From the NCBI GenBank assembly GCA_900155695.1, contig FUHL01000001.1, positions 744,001-808,000 on the forward strand: a DNA stretch of 64,000 nt, given 5' to 3'. Below the pieces are notes generated by a model. It saw only the letters and a program-made list of their open reading frames with translations, searched no databases and had not been told where the DNA came from. The stretch comes from Serratia symbiotica. GTDB lineage: Bacteria; Pseudomonadota; Gammaproteobacteria; Enterobacterales; Enterobacteriaceae. Shown piece by piece: positions 20,204-33,100 of this stretch (position 1 is the first letter of the stretch; every line of letters begins with the position of its first letter). A program made the position numbers and the translations under genes.

Positions 20204-20479
20204 TTAACGAGGATCTTCAGCAATCAAAGTAAGCGCTTGCATTTCAGCGACTTCTTGTGCTTGCTGGTCCTGATGTTCACATACATCAATAATACGACTA
20301 GTAATTAAGCCTTCTTCAATTTCACGAAGTGCAATTACAGTGTATTTATCGTTTTTTTCTGAAACTAATATATCTTTGCCGCCGGTTTGGATTTGACGTG
20401 CTCGACGCGCAGCGACTAACACTAAGTCAAAACGATTGCCAATTTTTTCCACAGCGTCTTGAACAGTTACACGTGCCAT
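20204..20479 (-). CDS. rpoZ: RNA polymerase omega subunit RpoZ
   Basis: Omega assists RNA polymerase assembly and forms part of a ppGpp-binding site with beta-prime. It is 91 residues, the E. coli length: [32 protein letters not shown] and [12 protein letters not shown] are conserved. It lies between gmk and spoT in the classical gmk-rpoZ-spoT operon. No strong ribosome site is seen. Confidence 0.97.
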   Translation of the reverse strand: MARVTVQDAVEKIGNRFDLVLVAARRARQIQTGGKDILVSEKNDKYTVIALREIEEGLITSRIIDVCEHQDQQAQEVAEMQALTLIAEDPR

Positions 20480-20533
20480 CTTAGTGTGCTCTAGAGGTAA
20501 TGAAAAAGACGAGGCATAATACTGAAATAGCTT

Positions 20534-21157
20534 TCAGTCTGCCAATAGTTTGCTAATTAAAGTGTTATGGCATAGTACTTGACGGTTTATACGGAGACGT
20601 TCGGCGCTAACAATGTTTGTTAGATCAGATAAAGCTAATTCGAAACTATCGTTAACAATTAAATAATCATACTCTGCATGGTGCATCATTTCATCTATAG
20701 CCTTAACCATACGTTTTGTGATTACCACTTCAGTATCCTGTCCACGCCTGCGTAGGCGTCTTTCTAGCTCTTCTCTTGATGGCGGCAAAATAAAGATACC
20801 GCGTGCTTCTGGCATTTTAATTCGAATTTGTTGTGCTCCTTGCCAATCTATATCTAAAAAGACGTCTATTCCAGACGATAATATCTGCTTAATAGCAGCG
20901 TGTGAAGTACCGTAATAATTACCAAATACCTTTGCATATTCAAGAAATTCATTTTGTTTAATCATTTCATAAAATTCATTTTTTGAAATGAAAAAGTAAT
21001 GCTGTCCATGATATTCACCTGCACGGATAGCTCTGGTGGTATATGAAACTGACAATGTCATATCATATAATGGTTGCGTCTTTAAAAAAGTCCTAATAAG
21101 ACTTGATTTACCCGCACCGCTTGGTGCGGAGACAATATAAAGCGTACCTTTCGCCAT
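20534..21157 (-). CDS. gmk: Guanylate kinase
   Basis: Gmk phosphorylates GMP to GDP. The product is 207 residues, the E. coli length. Seen: P-loop [12 protein letters not shown] (GAGKSS at about 14-19), the GMP-binding [30 protein letters not shown] and the lid RLRRRGQD. First gene of gmk-rpoZ-spoT. No Shine-Dalgarno sequence is obvious before the ATG at 21157. Confidence 0.98.
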   Translation of the reverse strand: MAKGTLYIVSAPSGAGKSSLIRTFLKTQPLYDMTLSVSYTTRAIRAGEYHGQHYFFISKNEFYEMIKQNEFLEYAKVFGNYYGTSHAAIKQILSSGIDVFLDIDWQGAQQIRIKMPEARGIFILPPSREELERRLRRRGQDTEVVITKRMVKAIDEMMHHAEYDYLIVNDSFELALSDLTNIVSAERLRINRQVLCHNTLISKLLAD

Positions 21158-23808
21158 GATTATATTCGTTAATAGCAGTGAATATACTAATAATAGTAAT
21201 GCTTATGTTCCCTAATACAGTATACACAATTAATGTTCCGAAAACAGATTTAGTAAGGATGTGCATGTGTCTAATAAAAATATTGAAATATTAAAATGCA
21301 TAATTTATGTATTAAATTGATACTGCTTATATCGTCATCATGAGTGATAAATTTAAAATTACCAAATAATAATATCAATAACCTACATGTTAATAATTTA
21401 ATTTTATTAAGATCATATAGCAGTGCAGGTAAATAAGTGGTGTACTGTATCCCGTAACCAATATTATGAGAATTCTTATATTATTTTCAAGGCTAAAATC
21501 TTGCGGGTTCTATTTGAGCCAAAAAACCTATCGTAATGAGTTATTGCGTAAATTTTATGTGATAATTAGGAGGATGTAGTTAAAGAAGGTGATTAATATC
21601 ACGCCACTCAATAGGTCATTAATTATAGCGGTCATAATCGAAGTAATATCACTATACTCAATATGCAACGATGGTTCTTTATTGATATATAGAAAGTACA
21701 ATTGAAGATCAAAGCATACAACACAAAATATAAATAATATCAATTACGCATCAACATTGCTATATAGCAGTAATGATTATAAAATTAGTGATATATCCTT
21801 CATATATTCGATAATGTTTAATATAAGGAAATGGGCACTATACTTCCAATATAGCGCGTAAAATTCACTGTAAATTGGATGACAAGTTCAGCAATTATGC
21901 AATTCATATTAAATATCATAATGTATCAGAAATCACATCTAATAATTAGCAAAGTCATCTCAATCTATATATAAAACATAGGATATCGGGGGGATCTTTA
22001 CAGAACAGAAATTAATATAATATATTCTATTCATGTTCGTTTCTGAAGTAATATTTACTACTTTTATGCATTATGTTAAATAACTTTTATTATTCATTCA
22101 TTAAATACAGAATGTAAATTTTCAATATCCTATTTTATGATAATTAAATATATATTCCAATAAGGAATAACTGTAAAATACAGTCAATAAAAAATAATAT
22201 ATTTAATTATATGATATTTATCAAATATCATATAATTAAATATAGGCGTAAACTTTATTATTTTATTTAAAAATTTCATTTAACTATATTATTTAATAAT
22301 TTCGTCGATGTGATTTAATACCTTTCTGCTGTTAGGATCAACAATTATAAACATATGAAAATCTCATAAAATAACAATACAATCATTTTTTATGATAATA
22401 CATATTATACTAATATTAAGCATTAATGGTAATTTATTACAATACAGTACTAATGAACAATACAGTGCCAATGATAAAATGTAATAATTAATTTATAGGC
22501 GCATCATATGTTGACAATCTATAAAAGAACCATGTAAACTAAATAGCATTTTTAATAGCAATATTCATTCATGATAAAATTAATTTTTTATTATATGTAA
22601 TAAAAGATTAAGGCTATACCCTAGCATTATTTTTAACGCTTAGATATCAAGTAGAAAATTAAATTTGAATGAATACACTTTTATATTATAAGCGTATCAA
22701 AAAATATAAATGTATGGTATATTTAAGATATATAGTTGATAATAATAAAAATGAGACCTGGAAAGAAAATGGCTACATCAAAGCAATATCTCTTGCTAAT
22801 AACTTCAATGAAGAAAGGTATTTTTATTATGTAATAATATAAGTATTGAGATATCCTCCTATATTATTTTATGCGCTTTAATATATTAGATAACAATCTA
22901 ATATATTAGAGAAATTATATTTAATTATAATTTTATTATATAAGATGTTCATCTTAAAAACTGTCAGTTATACTTACTAAAGTATCAGTTAATACAACAA
23001 CTACATCTATCATTATTGCTGATAAAATAAAAAATATAAAAGTGCCGAATAAATGTAATGATTATAAATATTACACATGTATTTTAATCATATATTGTTT
23101 TTCTATAGCTTAATTTGGCGTGTTTGATCAATACATTAATCTTTACGTCTTGAGTATTGTGAATGGCCTAATAAAAACTGAATCTTAAAACTATATTGGG
23201 TGTAGAACTGCCATGTTAAGTATTATCTCAATGAAAGATCAAGTTAACGCTACAAATACGTTCAGCACTCTAACTATTGAAACTAAAAAAAAGAAGATAA
23301 AATGTATCAGATCAGTTATCTTCTGACGTTGCAGTAGTTATGAAACGAGCTAAGAAAATATTATAAACATATGAATTAATAATTTGTGCAATTATCATGC
23401 ACATTAATTCAGTTTAAGCTAGAATTTTCAATTCGTAGAATGCTATAAAATGACTTTTGTTTAAAAATATAATAATTTATATTTACTATCAATCAGTTAA
23501 GTGTGCTATAAAAAAATTTATTATATTCAAATTATTTAGATTTGACGATATAATCAATTTAGCTTAAAAATGTTATATCATCCAGAACACAAGATTGTTA
23601 TTTTAAATACACTGTCAAATAAGTATCTGTTCCTGCCTAAGGAGTAGATAATGATTTATTGGGTTGCCAAATAACCTAGATTGTTGAGATAATTTTCATC
23701 TGAGCCTGCACAATTACTTATAAGGCCTCAGTTTAGATCCCGCCGCTAATTTTATTGGCCGATCGGGTTAACATTAACGCATTGTCTTAGTAAGACCGAA
23801 AAGAAAAC
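21158..23808. other. 2.65-kb AT-rich spacer between divergent gmk and aroK
   Basis: No gene on either strand. E. coli has ligB beyond gmk and hofMNOPQ before aroK; I cannot read remnants of either. The last 130 bases before aroK are richer in G/C and probably carry the aroK promoter. A 22-bp perfect inverted repeat lies at 22198-22244. Confidence 0.7.
22198..22244. repeat. Perfect 22-bp inverted repeat with a 3-base loop
   Basis: The left arm 22198-22219 is the exact reverse complement of 22223-22244, with the loop ATC at 22220-22222. It is composed almost wholly of A and T, with one G/C pair near the loop. Shorter palindromes lie just upstream (GGAAT/ATTCC and ACTGTA/TACAGT between 22150 and 22190). 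Function unknown; it could form a cruciform. Confidence 0.75.
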
Positions 23809-24330
23809 ATGGCAGAAAAACGCAATATCTTTCTGATTGGTCCTATGGGTGCTGGTAAAAGCACTATCGGACGTCAGTTAGCACAGCAACTTCATATGGA
23901 GTTCTTCGATTCTGATCAAGAAATAGAGCAACGTACCGGAGCTGATGTGAGCTGGGTATTCGATGTGGAAGGCGAAGTAGGTTTCCGCAATCGTGAAGAA
24001 AAAATCATTAATGAACTAATAAAAAATCAAGGGATTATATTGGCGACTGGTGGTGGTTCAGTAAAATCACGTAAAACGCGAAACTGTTTATCAGCACGTG
24101 GAGTTGTAGTCTATCTACAAACAACTATCGAGAAACAATTCGCACGCACCCAGCGCGATAAAAAACGCCCCTTATTACAGACTGATTCTCCTCCCGGTGA
24201 AATATTGAAAGCTCTAGCAAAAGAACGCAATCCTTTATACGAAGAAATTGCTGATCTAACTATTTGTACGGATGATAAAAGTGCAAAAGTAGTCGCTAAT
24301 CAAATTATTAGCATGATAGAGAATAATTAA
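23809..24330 (+). CDS. aroK: Shikimate kinase I AroK
   Basis: AroK phosphorylates shikimate with ATP in the aromatic pathway. It is 173 residues, the E. coli length. Seen: P-loop [18 protein letters not shown] (11-19 core), the substrate-binding [18 protein letters not shown], the conserved [13 protein letters not shown] and lid [12 protein letters not shown]. No decay. Downstream aroB is a fossil, so its pathway role is uncertain unless shikimate comes from another partner or another gene fills in. Confidence 0.97.
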   Translation: MAEKRNIFLIGPMGAGKSTIGRQLAQQLHMEFFDSDQEIEQRTGADVSWVFDVEGEVGFRNREEKIINELIKNQGIILATGGGSVKSRKTRNCLSARGVVVYLQTTIEKQFARTQRDKKRPLLQTDSPPGEILKALAKERNPLYEEIADLTICTDDKSAKVVANQIISMIENN

Positions 24331-24414
24331 TTATGTTCTTTAATTCACTAGCAGTGATACGTGTAGAAAAAATTTATATTTTTATAGTATATGTGTTTGC
24401 TATACTTCAAATAT

Positions 24415-24866
24415 CATCTGATATTAAACGTATTCTGTAATAATTATCGAGCGTAATAAAATTATCACTACAGATACTGGCTCTTTTGATATCTTATCTT
24501 TTATACAATTAAAATTTTAGAGATAAAATAACATTATTCACGAATAATACAGTGATTAATTAGTTATTTTGTACCTCAATGCGAGATTAGATAAAAATTT
24601 ATTGAAAATAGATACAGTCATTCTGCTTAAATATGCAATAGTATAAATATCTTTTAGTATTTTCATGGGTGCAATAAATATTGCTGAAAACTTCATGGAA
24701 GTTATATCCTGCTGATGGCATTTGCTATAGCATTATTAATAAACTTATGACATTGAGAATGAATGCTTATCAGGTATCATATTTATTTTTATTATATTCT
24801 AGAAATAAGGAGAATAACATAGTTACACTGTCGTTAATGGTTTATCTGTTTTTAATTATTAGCTAA
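24415..24866 (+). pseudogene. aroB: Fossil of aroB (3-dehydroquinate synthase)
   Basis: Immediately after aroK, where E. coli has aroB, a stop-riddled frame from 24443 reads ERNKIITTDTGSFD against AroB ERSYPITIASGLFN. About 45 codons on, YLN-ARLDKN and KIDTVIL match YLDKVRG and NVDSVIL. A later open stretch (24681-24866) with SRNKENNIVTLSLMV resembles the AroB C-terminal RDKKVLAGEMRLILP. The catalytic middle is missing, so about 600 bases have been deleted and several stops and frameshifts have accumulated. The N-terminal match is strong, the C-terminal one weaker. Confidence 0.75.
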
Positions 24867-26501
24867 ATAACAATTTATTAATTCTTATAATTGATTAAAT
24901 AATTTATTATCTTAACGCAATACATTTTTAAATATATTGATGCAGTCATAGGAATGGATATATCAACGCAAGCTGATTGTATTGATGAATTCTTATAGGT
25001 GATAAAATGTCATGAATGCAAAGATGTTAATTATACTTAATTCTAAAATTTATGATGATATAATAAGAAATGAAAATATATCTACAATAACGGACAATAC
25101 GTTGCATTTTTCATGATATGCATTTTTCATAATGCACCGTCATGCACAAGTATGACGGTATAGGTATAATTTTTTTATAATATTATTACATAAATTAAAT
25201 GCTGTTGATCATTCAATTTATGTAATAATATTATTACTAATATTTTGCGTAGTACAATACTAGTTTGCTCAGTGCTTTTAATATATTTAAAAAATATCTT
25301 AAAAATAAGTAATACAGTATTATTTAATATAATAAAGTATAACGATATTAATTATCTCTATTTTTATTACTATGTCTATTGCTATAGGTAATATATTTGT
25401 ACTGCAAATAGCAAGAGCGATCCTACATATCATTTATATTACCGATCTGAATAGTAAATTCAATAATCTAAAATCTAAATATAAAATATTTACATCAATT
25501 CATTATATTAGTATTTATAATATTTTTTCTTTAATTAAGATGCACTAATTGTATCAATAATATTTTTTTATTAAATGAAAATTTCTCTATTTTGTTTGAG
25601 TCGTTATGGCGAGTGTTAAAATGATGAATATGCTAGATTTTTATAAATCTATATCTATATAGTTTATCGTGATAGAAGCAAATATATTTTTTAATATACT
25701 TTTATTGATTGCCGTGATAAGTATAAATTATTTCTTAACTCATTCAGAAATTTTATATACCAAAAACAGTATAACCACTACCTACTTAAGTTTTATATAT
25801 TAAGTTATATTAAGTATTCTAATAATAGATATAATTTTTTTTCTAGAGATTATTTTTTTTGTTGCAGATTATCAATAGGAATTGACGCGATACAGGTAGG
25901 ACTGTAAATTTACAGCAATCTAATGATGGATATAAAGTTGAATTTTTATTCAAAAACCATTCTTGACGACTTACTTTATATTTCTATATTTAACTAGGTA
26001 GTTAAGTAAATAAATACTTCTGTATGCACAGAGGCTACTAGCTATATTGATGTGTTTTATTGTTACTGGACAAAATGATAACAATATATCTTAAAAACTA
26101 TAATCTGATTTTGTCTTATATTCTTATAAGTCTAATCCGCTATCATCAATGATAAAATTAGAGTGCTAATATTCATCCATCCGTTAAAATCTTCGTTATT
26201 ATCTACTAGCTAGTAGACCTAAATCTAATATGACAGAATCACCAGTAATGCGCAGTTATTATTAATCATTATGAATATATACGGCAAGCATGATATTACG
26301 ATACAAGACAAAAAGTAGAACGCTATTGCGATGTTAAACACTTTATTTATAATGAATAAATCATATCGCAATAATTTCTACACCTTGTCACTAGTAACAT
26401 TCTCTATCACCATAAATATGATCTATATTTATGTACATTGTAGTATCATACAAATGATAGTATTATGCTCAATTATAGAAGTTAAGTAATGAGTTAATAC
26501 T
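24867..26501. other. 1.6-kb spacer between the aroB fossil and nfuA
   Basis: No gene. E. coli has damX, dam, rpe, gph, trpS and, further on, bioH-gntX between aroB and nfuA. At 26385-26443 a + frame reads LVTSNILYHHKYD and ends YLCTL-stop, recalling GntX VTTGST and its end CLCRTL; this is weak. A large inverted repeat lies at 25177-25234 and an 8-bp hairpin (ACCGTCAT/ATGACGGT) just before it. Confidence 0.6.
25177..25234. repeat. 24-bp inverted repeat with one mismatch
   Basis: Arm 25177-25200 pairs with 25211-25234 around the 10-base loop GCTGTTGATC; only 25197/25214 (A/C) does not pair. It is preceded by a T6 run and by an 8-bp hairpin ending near 25159. Nearly all A/T. Function unknown. 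Confidence 0.7.
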
Positions 26502-27077
26502 ATGATTCATATAACAGATGCTGCACAGGAACACTTTTCTAAACTACTGATAAATAAAGAAAAAGGAACACAAATTCGCGTGTTTGTAACTAATCCTGGC
26601 ACGATCAATGCAGACTGTGGTGTCTCATATTGTCCACTTGACGCAGTCGAAATTACGGATACTGAGCTGCAATTTGAAAAATTTTCTGTTTTTGTAGATG
26701 AACTCAGCGCACCATATTTGGTAGATTCTGAAATAGACTTTATTACTGAGCAGTTGAGTTCACAACTCACACTAAAAGCGCCATATTCTAAAATACCTAA
26801 GATGGATGATCTTCTGCCACTGGCAGAACGAGTTAAATACTTGCTCCAATCACAGATCAATCCACGCCTTTCTAGCCACGGAGGATATGTGACATTAATT
26901 GAGATCACTGATGATAATTTAGCGATTCTACAATTTAGTGGTGGCTGTAATGGTTGCTCCATGGTTAATATCACTCTAAAAGAAGGAATAGAGAAAGAGC
27001 TATTACTACAATGTCCAGAGTTAAAAGGCGTCTGTGATATTACTGAGCATCATCATAATGAATACTCTTACTATTGA
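26502..27077 (+). CDS. nfuA: Fe-S carrier protein NfuA
   Basis: NfuA carries [4Fe-4S] clusters to target enzymes. It is 191 residues, as in E. coli. Seen: an A-type-like N-terminal domain ([16 protein letters not shown]) that lacks scaffold cysteines as expected, and a C-terminal Nfu domain with the CxxC motif in [18 protein letters not shown]. NadA in this window needs such a cluster. The ending is His-rich ([10 protein letters not shown]). Confidence 0.98.
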   Translation: MIHITDAAQEHFSKLLINKEKGTQIRVFVTNPGTINADCGVSYCPLDAVEITDTELQFEKFSVFVDELSAPYLVDSEIDFITEQLSSQLTLKAPYSKIPKMDDLLPLAERVKYLLQSQINPRLSSHGGYVTLIEITDDNLAILQFSGGCNGCSMVNITLKEGIEKELLLQCPELKGVCDITEHHHNEYSYY

Positions 27078-28279
27078 TTTCCTCATTACTGAGATCAGTA
27101 TTTATTTAATAATACAGTATATAAAATCTCCATTAATGGATTATGTATTTTGAAGATGGTTGTTTAAAAATTTTATGTATTATACTAGAAAAAGATAAAA
27201 CTATTATATTAATAATAATATTGAAATCGACTAATCTATTACTAATACGAGAGAATCCTACTCTACCTCAATACTAATATTCGAATGACATTCAGGATTT
27301 TATATAGTATATATACATCCCTCTAAAAATATAAATACGTATTTCTAATTTTATTAAATTACCATGTTAAATAAAATTAAAAATATGAATAAGAGGCGTA
27401 ATTATGTACTAAATGGATCACTAATATAAATCTATTTTGGTTGCAACACTAGTTTGAAAAATACTTCAATTTTAATATATCTATAAAAAATATAATAAGC
27501 AAATATAACGTTATTGTTATAGTTATCGTAAAACTTTACAATATTTTAAATATGAAATACTGCAAAAATGATCAAAATGGATTTTGTAATATGAACCCAA
27601 TAGTTATATTGATAATAAGAATCGAAGTGTATACTTATTTTCTATTATCTAAGCAAGTAGAACACTTAAAGCACTCAATATTAAAGCAGTGCAATTCATA
27701 CTCACTATAGTATAGTAGTTAAGCTAGTAATATTAAGTATAATAGATTACTGTATATTATTTTCAAGATAAATCTTTGAATCTATCCTCTGAACTATAAT
27801 GAACTATAACAGCATAATGCTCTAGATTGACATCCGTAATTTGATAATCAACACCTATCTATAAAATACGGATTTATTTCTCTTTTCTCGCATTTGTCTT
27901 GCTGAGTATTAGTTTTAGTAACCTATAATATTAATATATTAGTAATCTATAGCCTTTCTAGTAATGGAAAGTAATAAATATACAGTCAAAATTTATTTAG
28001 TAGTCTATTTTGTGTAATCTATTACAGATTAAGATCCAAGATCTTAGATCTCGCTTAATAAGCAGTTATTGCTTCTAATGCATTATATCATCAGTTTTAA
28101 ATAAATATAAATAAGGTTATTAAATACTCAATCTTTTAATTTAAAAATGTCCATTTGATACAAGAAAACTTTCCCTTTTGTCACTTAATTATTACTGTGA
28201 TAAAATGATGAAATATAGGTCGCAATGTTTTTATATATTTAAAATGTAATACATATCAATACAAGAAAGCATAAATATA
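27078..28279. other. 1.2-kb spacer between convergent nfuA and asd
   Basis: No gene recognised. E. coli has glgB past asd and gntT past nfuA; I see no readable trace. Strongly AT-rich with stops in every frame. Confidence 0.7.
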
Positions 28280-29383
28280 TTACAATAAGATATTTAACAT
28301 GCGACGAATAGGCTCGGCTACACCCCAGAGCAATTGATCTCCAACGGTAAATGCAGATAAATAATGCGGTCCCATATTTAACTTGCGTAAACGACCTACT
28401 GGAATATGTAACGTACCTGTTACTGCTGCTGGAGTTAATTCTCGCATCGTTATTTCTCGATCATTTGGAATAACCCGAACCCAGTCGTTATGCATTGCCA
28501 GTATTTGTTCAATGTCGAATAACGAAATATCTTTTTTTAATTTTAGTGTGAATGCTTGACTATGGCAACGAAGTGCGCCTAGGCGTACACATAGACCATC
28601 TATAGGGATTATATGGGATGTATTTAAAATTTTATTAGCCTCTGCTTGACTTTTCCACTCTTCACGAGTCTGTCCATTATTAAGTGCTTTGTCAATCCAT
28701 GGGATTAGACTACCAGCTAATGGCACACCAAAGTTATCAGTTGGTAGTTTGCCACTACGAGTCATGGCGGTTACCTTACGTTCGATATCTAAAATCTCTG
28801 AAGCAGGATTATGTAGTTCTTGCGCAACTGCAGCTTGCAGCATACCCATTTGGGTAAGTAATTCACGCATGTATTGTGCTCCACCCCCAGAAGCCGCCTG
28901 ATATGTAGCGACTGATGCCCACTCCACCCATCCATTAGCAAATAAGCCACCAAGCGACATGAGCATCAAACTAACAGTACAGTTACCACCAACAAAAGTC
29001 TTAATTCCTTTATCTAGTCCCTGTTCAATCGCCGCATGATTTACTGGATCAAGAATAATGATAGCGTCCTCTTCCATGCGTAATGAAGAGGCGGCGTCTA
29101 TCCAATAACCTTTCCAACCGCTTTTACGGAGCTTAGGATATACTTCATTCGTATATCTTTCACCTTGGCAAGTAATGATAATATCAAGTTCATGCAGCAC
29201 ATTAATATTATAGGCATCTTGTAAGTGGCCTTTATGATTACTAAATACTGGTACAGAAAAACCAGGATGCGAAGTCGAAAAAAAGATTGGACACATGCGA
29301 TAAAAATCATTCTCTTCGAGCATACGGTGCATAAGAACTGAGCCGACCATGCCGCGCCAACCTATAAAACCAACATTTTTCAT
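28280..29383 (-). CDS. asd: Aspartate-semialdehyde dehydrogenase
   Basis: Asd reduces aspartyl phosphate to aspartate semialdehyde, the branch to diaminopimelate/lysine, threonine and methionine. It is 367 residues. Seen: NADP-binding [17 protein letters not shown], catalytic Cys135 in [54 protein letters not shown] and the His-containing LRCHSQAFT. It supplies DapA (60375-61256) and so peptidoglycan synthesis. Divergent from yhgN, as in E. coli. Confidence 0.98.
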   Translation of the reverse strand: MKNVGFIGWRGMVGSVLMHRMLEENDFYRMCPIFFSTSHPGFSVPVFSNHKGHLQDAYNINVLHELDIIITCQGERYTNEVYPKLRKSGWKGYWIDAASSLRMEEDAIIILDPVNHAAIEQGLDKGIKTFVGGNCTVSLMLMSLGGLFANGWVEWASVATYQAASGGGAQYMRELLTQMGMLQAAVAQELHNPASEILDIERKVTAMTRSGKLPTDNFGVPLAGSLIPWIDKALNNGQTREEWKSQAEANKILNTSHIIPIDGLCVRLGALRCHSQAFTLKLKKDISLFDIEQILAMHNDWVRVIPNDREITMRELTPAAVTGTLHIPVGRLRKLNMGPHYLSAFTVGDQLLWGVAEPIRRMLNILL

Positions 29384-29569
29384 AATGACTGTATCCTGAT
29401 TTTTAACAAGCTCTTAGGTTGAGTTATATGTAATATCTCTGTACATTACAAAATGTTAGTATAGTAACCAGTGTATTTATCGATGAGCTATGTTGGACTA
29501 ACCTACTTATAAATCACCTTATGCACAGACAATAAAAAAGTAGTATCTTGTATATATTTAGAGGTAATA

Positions 29570-30163
29570 ATGACAGATATGATTGCAGCTACAGTATTGC
29601 TGTTTCTAATCATGGATCCACTAGGAAATTTACCAATTTTTATCTCAGTGCTGAAACATCTAGAGCCTAGTCGTCGTCGAGTAGTACTAATGCGTGAATT
29701 GTTAATCGCCCTAATAATCATGCTACTCTTCCTATTTACTGGTGAGAATATTTTAGCATTTCTTAACCTAAGAACTGAGATTGTTTCTATATCCGGAGGA
29801 ATTATTCTTTTTCTAATTGCTATTAAAATGATTTTTTCATCGCCAGCAGATAACACATCTAAGCTTGCTATTGGTGAAGAACCATTTTTAGTGCCACTGG
29901 CGATTCCACTAGTCGCTGGCCCTTCTATTTTAGCAGCGCTAATGCTATTAGCTCATCAATATGCAAACTCGTTATATTATGTCTTGATAGCACTTTTTAT
30001 TGCTTGGGGAATATCATCAGCTATTCTACTCATGTCTAATATATTCTTACGTTTTTTAGGTAATAAAGGGGTTAATGCATTAGAAAGATTGATGGGTTTA
30101 ATTTTAGTGATGTTATCTATACAAATGTGCCTAGATGGATTCCGGGCTTATCTGCAACAGTAA
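29570..30163 (+). CDS. yhgN: MarC-family inner-membrane protein YhgN
   Basis: A member of the MarC/UPF0056 family of small multi-pass inner-membrane proteins; function is not established. It is 197 residues, the same as E. coli YhgN. Seen: about six hydrophobic segments, the family motif LFLIMDPLGNLPIF near the start, GEEPFLVPLAIPLVAGPS and the C-terminal NALERLMGLILVML. AGAGG precedes the ATG. Next to asd as in E. coli. Its survival among decayed neighbours suggests a needed transport function. Confidence 0.95.
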   Translation: MTDMIAATVLLFLIMDPLGNLPIFISVLKHLEPSRRRVVLMRELLIALIIMLLFLFTGENILAFLNLRTEIVSISGGIILFLIAIKMIFSSPADNTSKLAIGEEPFLVPLAIPLVAGPSILAALMLLAHQYANSLYYVLIALFIAWGISSAILLMSNIFLRFLGNKGVNALERLMGLILVMLSIQMCLDGFRAYLQQ

Positions 30164-33100
30164 CTATTAAATCAAAGGTACTGATTATTTACGTTACCAT
30201 AACAACATCACTCTATGTTCTACAATTAGGTATGTCAACGTTTCCTTAGCAATTTATCAGTGTATAGGTTGTAGTTTACAATATCTACTTTTACATTTAT
30301 AGTATTGAATAATATTATTCGCGTATTTGTTTTCTTAAATAAAGTAAATATTTTATTTATATACTTTCACTAATCAGCAGTACTTTCAATAGTACATTAT
30401 CCCTTTGATACAGACTAATAAATCTTGCTGTTTCACAACGAGAGTTGTGATAACAGCTCATACCATTTAAAGAATAATACTTACTGCAATATCAAATCGA
30501 TATTTTTGCATACATACCATTAATCACCTACGGAATCATTACCGCCCATTCTTGTATTATAATGATAGAAAGGTTTCTTTCGGTCAGTTATGTAATTAAA
30601 AATTACCTTATATATACAGATTATTTTCATCTACAATAGTAACGTTAATTTTAACGTAAAGACAATCCATGAGAAATTAGAAATGATTTAGGCTGTAATC
30701 AATATACATAAGTCTTGTAGGTAACTGATGATTTAAAATTCTTTTTTGTATTCATTTGACTCGCATTTTGTCACTGAATATTAAAAAATTAATATTTTCT
30801 TGTTTTAAGAACTTTCTGAAGTTTACAAAAAAATAATATGGTCTGTATGCTTGTATATTAATCATATTATCATCAAAGCATTAATCTGACCCAATGAATA
30901 TGACGGCATAACTTAATCTAGGATCAAAATCTATTAAATTTTAAGAGATTATATCTCTATTAAAAATATATTAAGATATACTTTAACGCATAAGAAAATT
31001 AAAACGCTAAGTCTCTAATCTAGAGATAATATTGATGATATCTCCGTAACTACTGTTATATGCATAAAATGCAATTACATAAAATGGAGTTTAGCACAAA
31101 TGCAATAATGCAAGATATAAAAATAGTATTTGGCTACATTACTGATAATTCGCTATATTCTAGTAACAGTTAAAACTAAGAGAGCTTGTCAAAAACTCAA
31201 TAATCTAAAATAAAAGCCATATCAGGAGACATTATATTATCTAATGTTATTCAACGCATAAATAATATTTATTATAATTTTGAATATAGTATATAATACT
31301 AATTATCAAACAAAAATAAATTACGATCTCTATCGTAGAGATACAATGCGTTACAATTTTTAAATAAAATATTACGGTATATTTAGTATATTTATACAAG
31401 CTAAAATTACAATGTAGATATCAGTGCTACGATAAATTAATGGTATTGAATAGTTATAACATTTTTAACAATAAAATTGTATTTCATAAGGATGAAAAAT
31501 TTACTTATAGTAATATTTTAGAGGCAAAGAGTTAAAATAAAACATTTTTAAAACTTTTACTATAATTAATATATGTATTCTAAACTGATACTTATCAAAG
31601 TAAGATGACTGAATATATATTCAGTTACTGATTTTTTGGATGCATCTTATTATGATTATGTTGTCATATTTTAATATGATATTGTATTGATTATGCAATA
31701 TGCTTTTCTGTACGCTTACTTAGATTTTTAAATTTCATTATATACTTTACATAGATTTACATTCATTCGATATTTATATCATAATAGTATAAAAACAACA
31801 TTTTTGAAAACTACTAATTCATGATCATACAGTTGAATAATTATATTTGCTTATTAGTTATTAATATACATTTCAATACATTAAGCTAAGTGCCAAAAAA
31901 TACATGGACTGATACTATCGTATTGTAGTAATAAACTGGTACCTATAATAATAATTTAATAGAAATATTAGTATATAAATAATTATAGATAGCATATAAC
32001 AAAACAATATTTAAAAGCTTTATTTTATATATAAGCTTTAATATATATAAAGTAGTATATTGCTACTATGCATACGCAAAATGTTTACCATATATAAATT
32101 CTTTAAAATTAATTATATCATTATACTAACGTATATAACGTGATGCTATGGTATAAACTAATATAATTAATAGTAATAGTTTACTATTCTTAGTAGAATG
32201 GCTATGTTAGAATGTAGCCTAGTATTGAAAAACGGTTTAGTTGAGTATTCTTAAACGCCCGCTTACTTTATTAATACAGTCATAAAATGTGGTATGACGT
32301 GTACCAAAGCAATCTGTTAGACTATGTTGCCATTTAAAGATTCGGCGATTTGGCTTGTATATTTATATATTTATAAAAAATTATAGCTATATAAAATATT
32401 AGATATATTTAAAACGGGATTGTTTGAGCCATCTTATATTATGTGCTGTGAGTACTATAAATAGTTAACATAATGTATATACTAGCAAAGTAACGCACAG
32501 CTATGCGTTACTAATTGCAAGATTAATCTTGCATTACATTTCTTATTTAAGCAGTATTCAATACATAATTATTATACTAACCTTCTATCTATTGCGATAA
32601 TAAAATAATTCTTTTAAATTAAACTTCGCATAATTATATATAAATAATTATTTAACTTTAATATTTTAAATAAAACATTATACTACAATTTTAGTAATTC
32701 AAAGCTTTTAAAATTTTCTATATAATTAATAATAGTTGATTACTTTAAAGTCTTAACCTGTACTGTATATGCACATGCAAAGCATTTCAAAAATATACCA
32801 TGACTGATATAGTATTCTACTATAGTAAACAGTAAAAACATAGAAAGTCACAACAGAGATAATATCATAAATGTTTCTTATATTCAATTTATATAAACTT
32901 ACTAAAAATATTAATTCCTTTTATATTACATTAATCAATCTTATCTTTTATTTATATCGTTGCTATTTATAATAAATCTTGTTGAACTTCAATAAAATAG
33001 TTTAATAAAAATTTAAAAAACAAAAAATACAATTATTTTAATTTATTTAATATCATTTAAATGTTATTAACTTATTTATAATATGAAACATTTAATTATC

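Noticed and set aside
21555-21743. 62-codon minus-strand hydrophobic frame
   Set aside because: Typical AT-rich chance frame rich in I, L and F; no ribosome site, no homologue recognised, and surrounded by decayed sequence.
24943-25000. Open + frame in the aroB-nfuA spacer
   Set aside because: About 20 codons with no start, ribosome site or match to damX, dam, rpe, gph or trpS.
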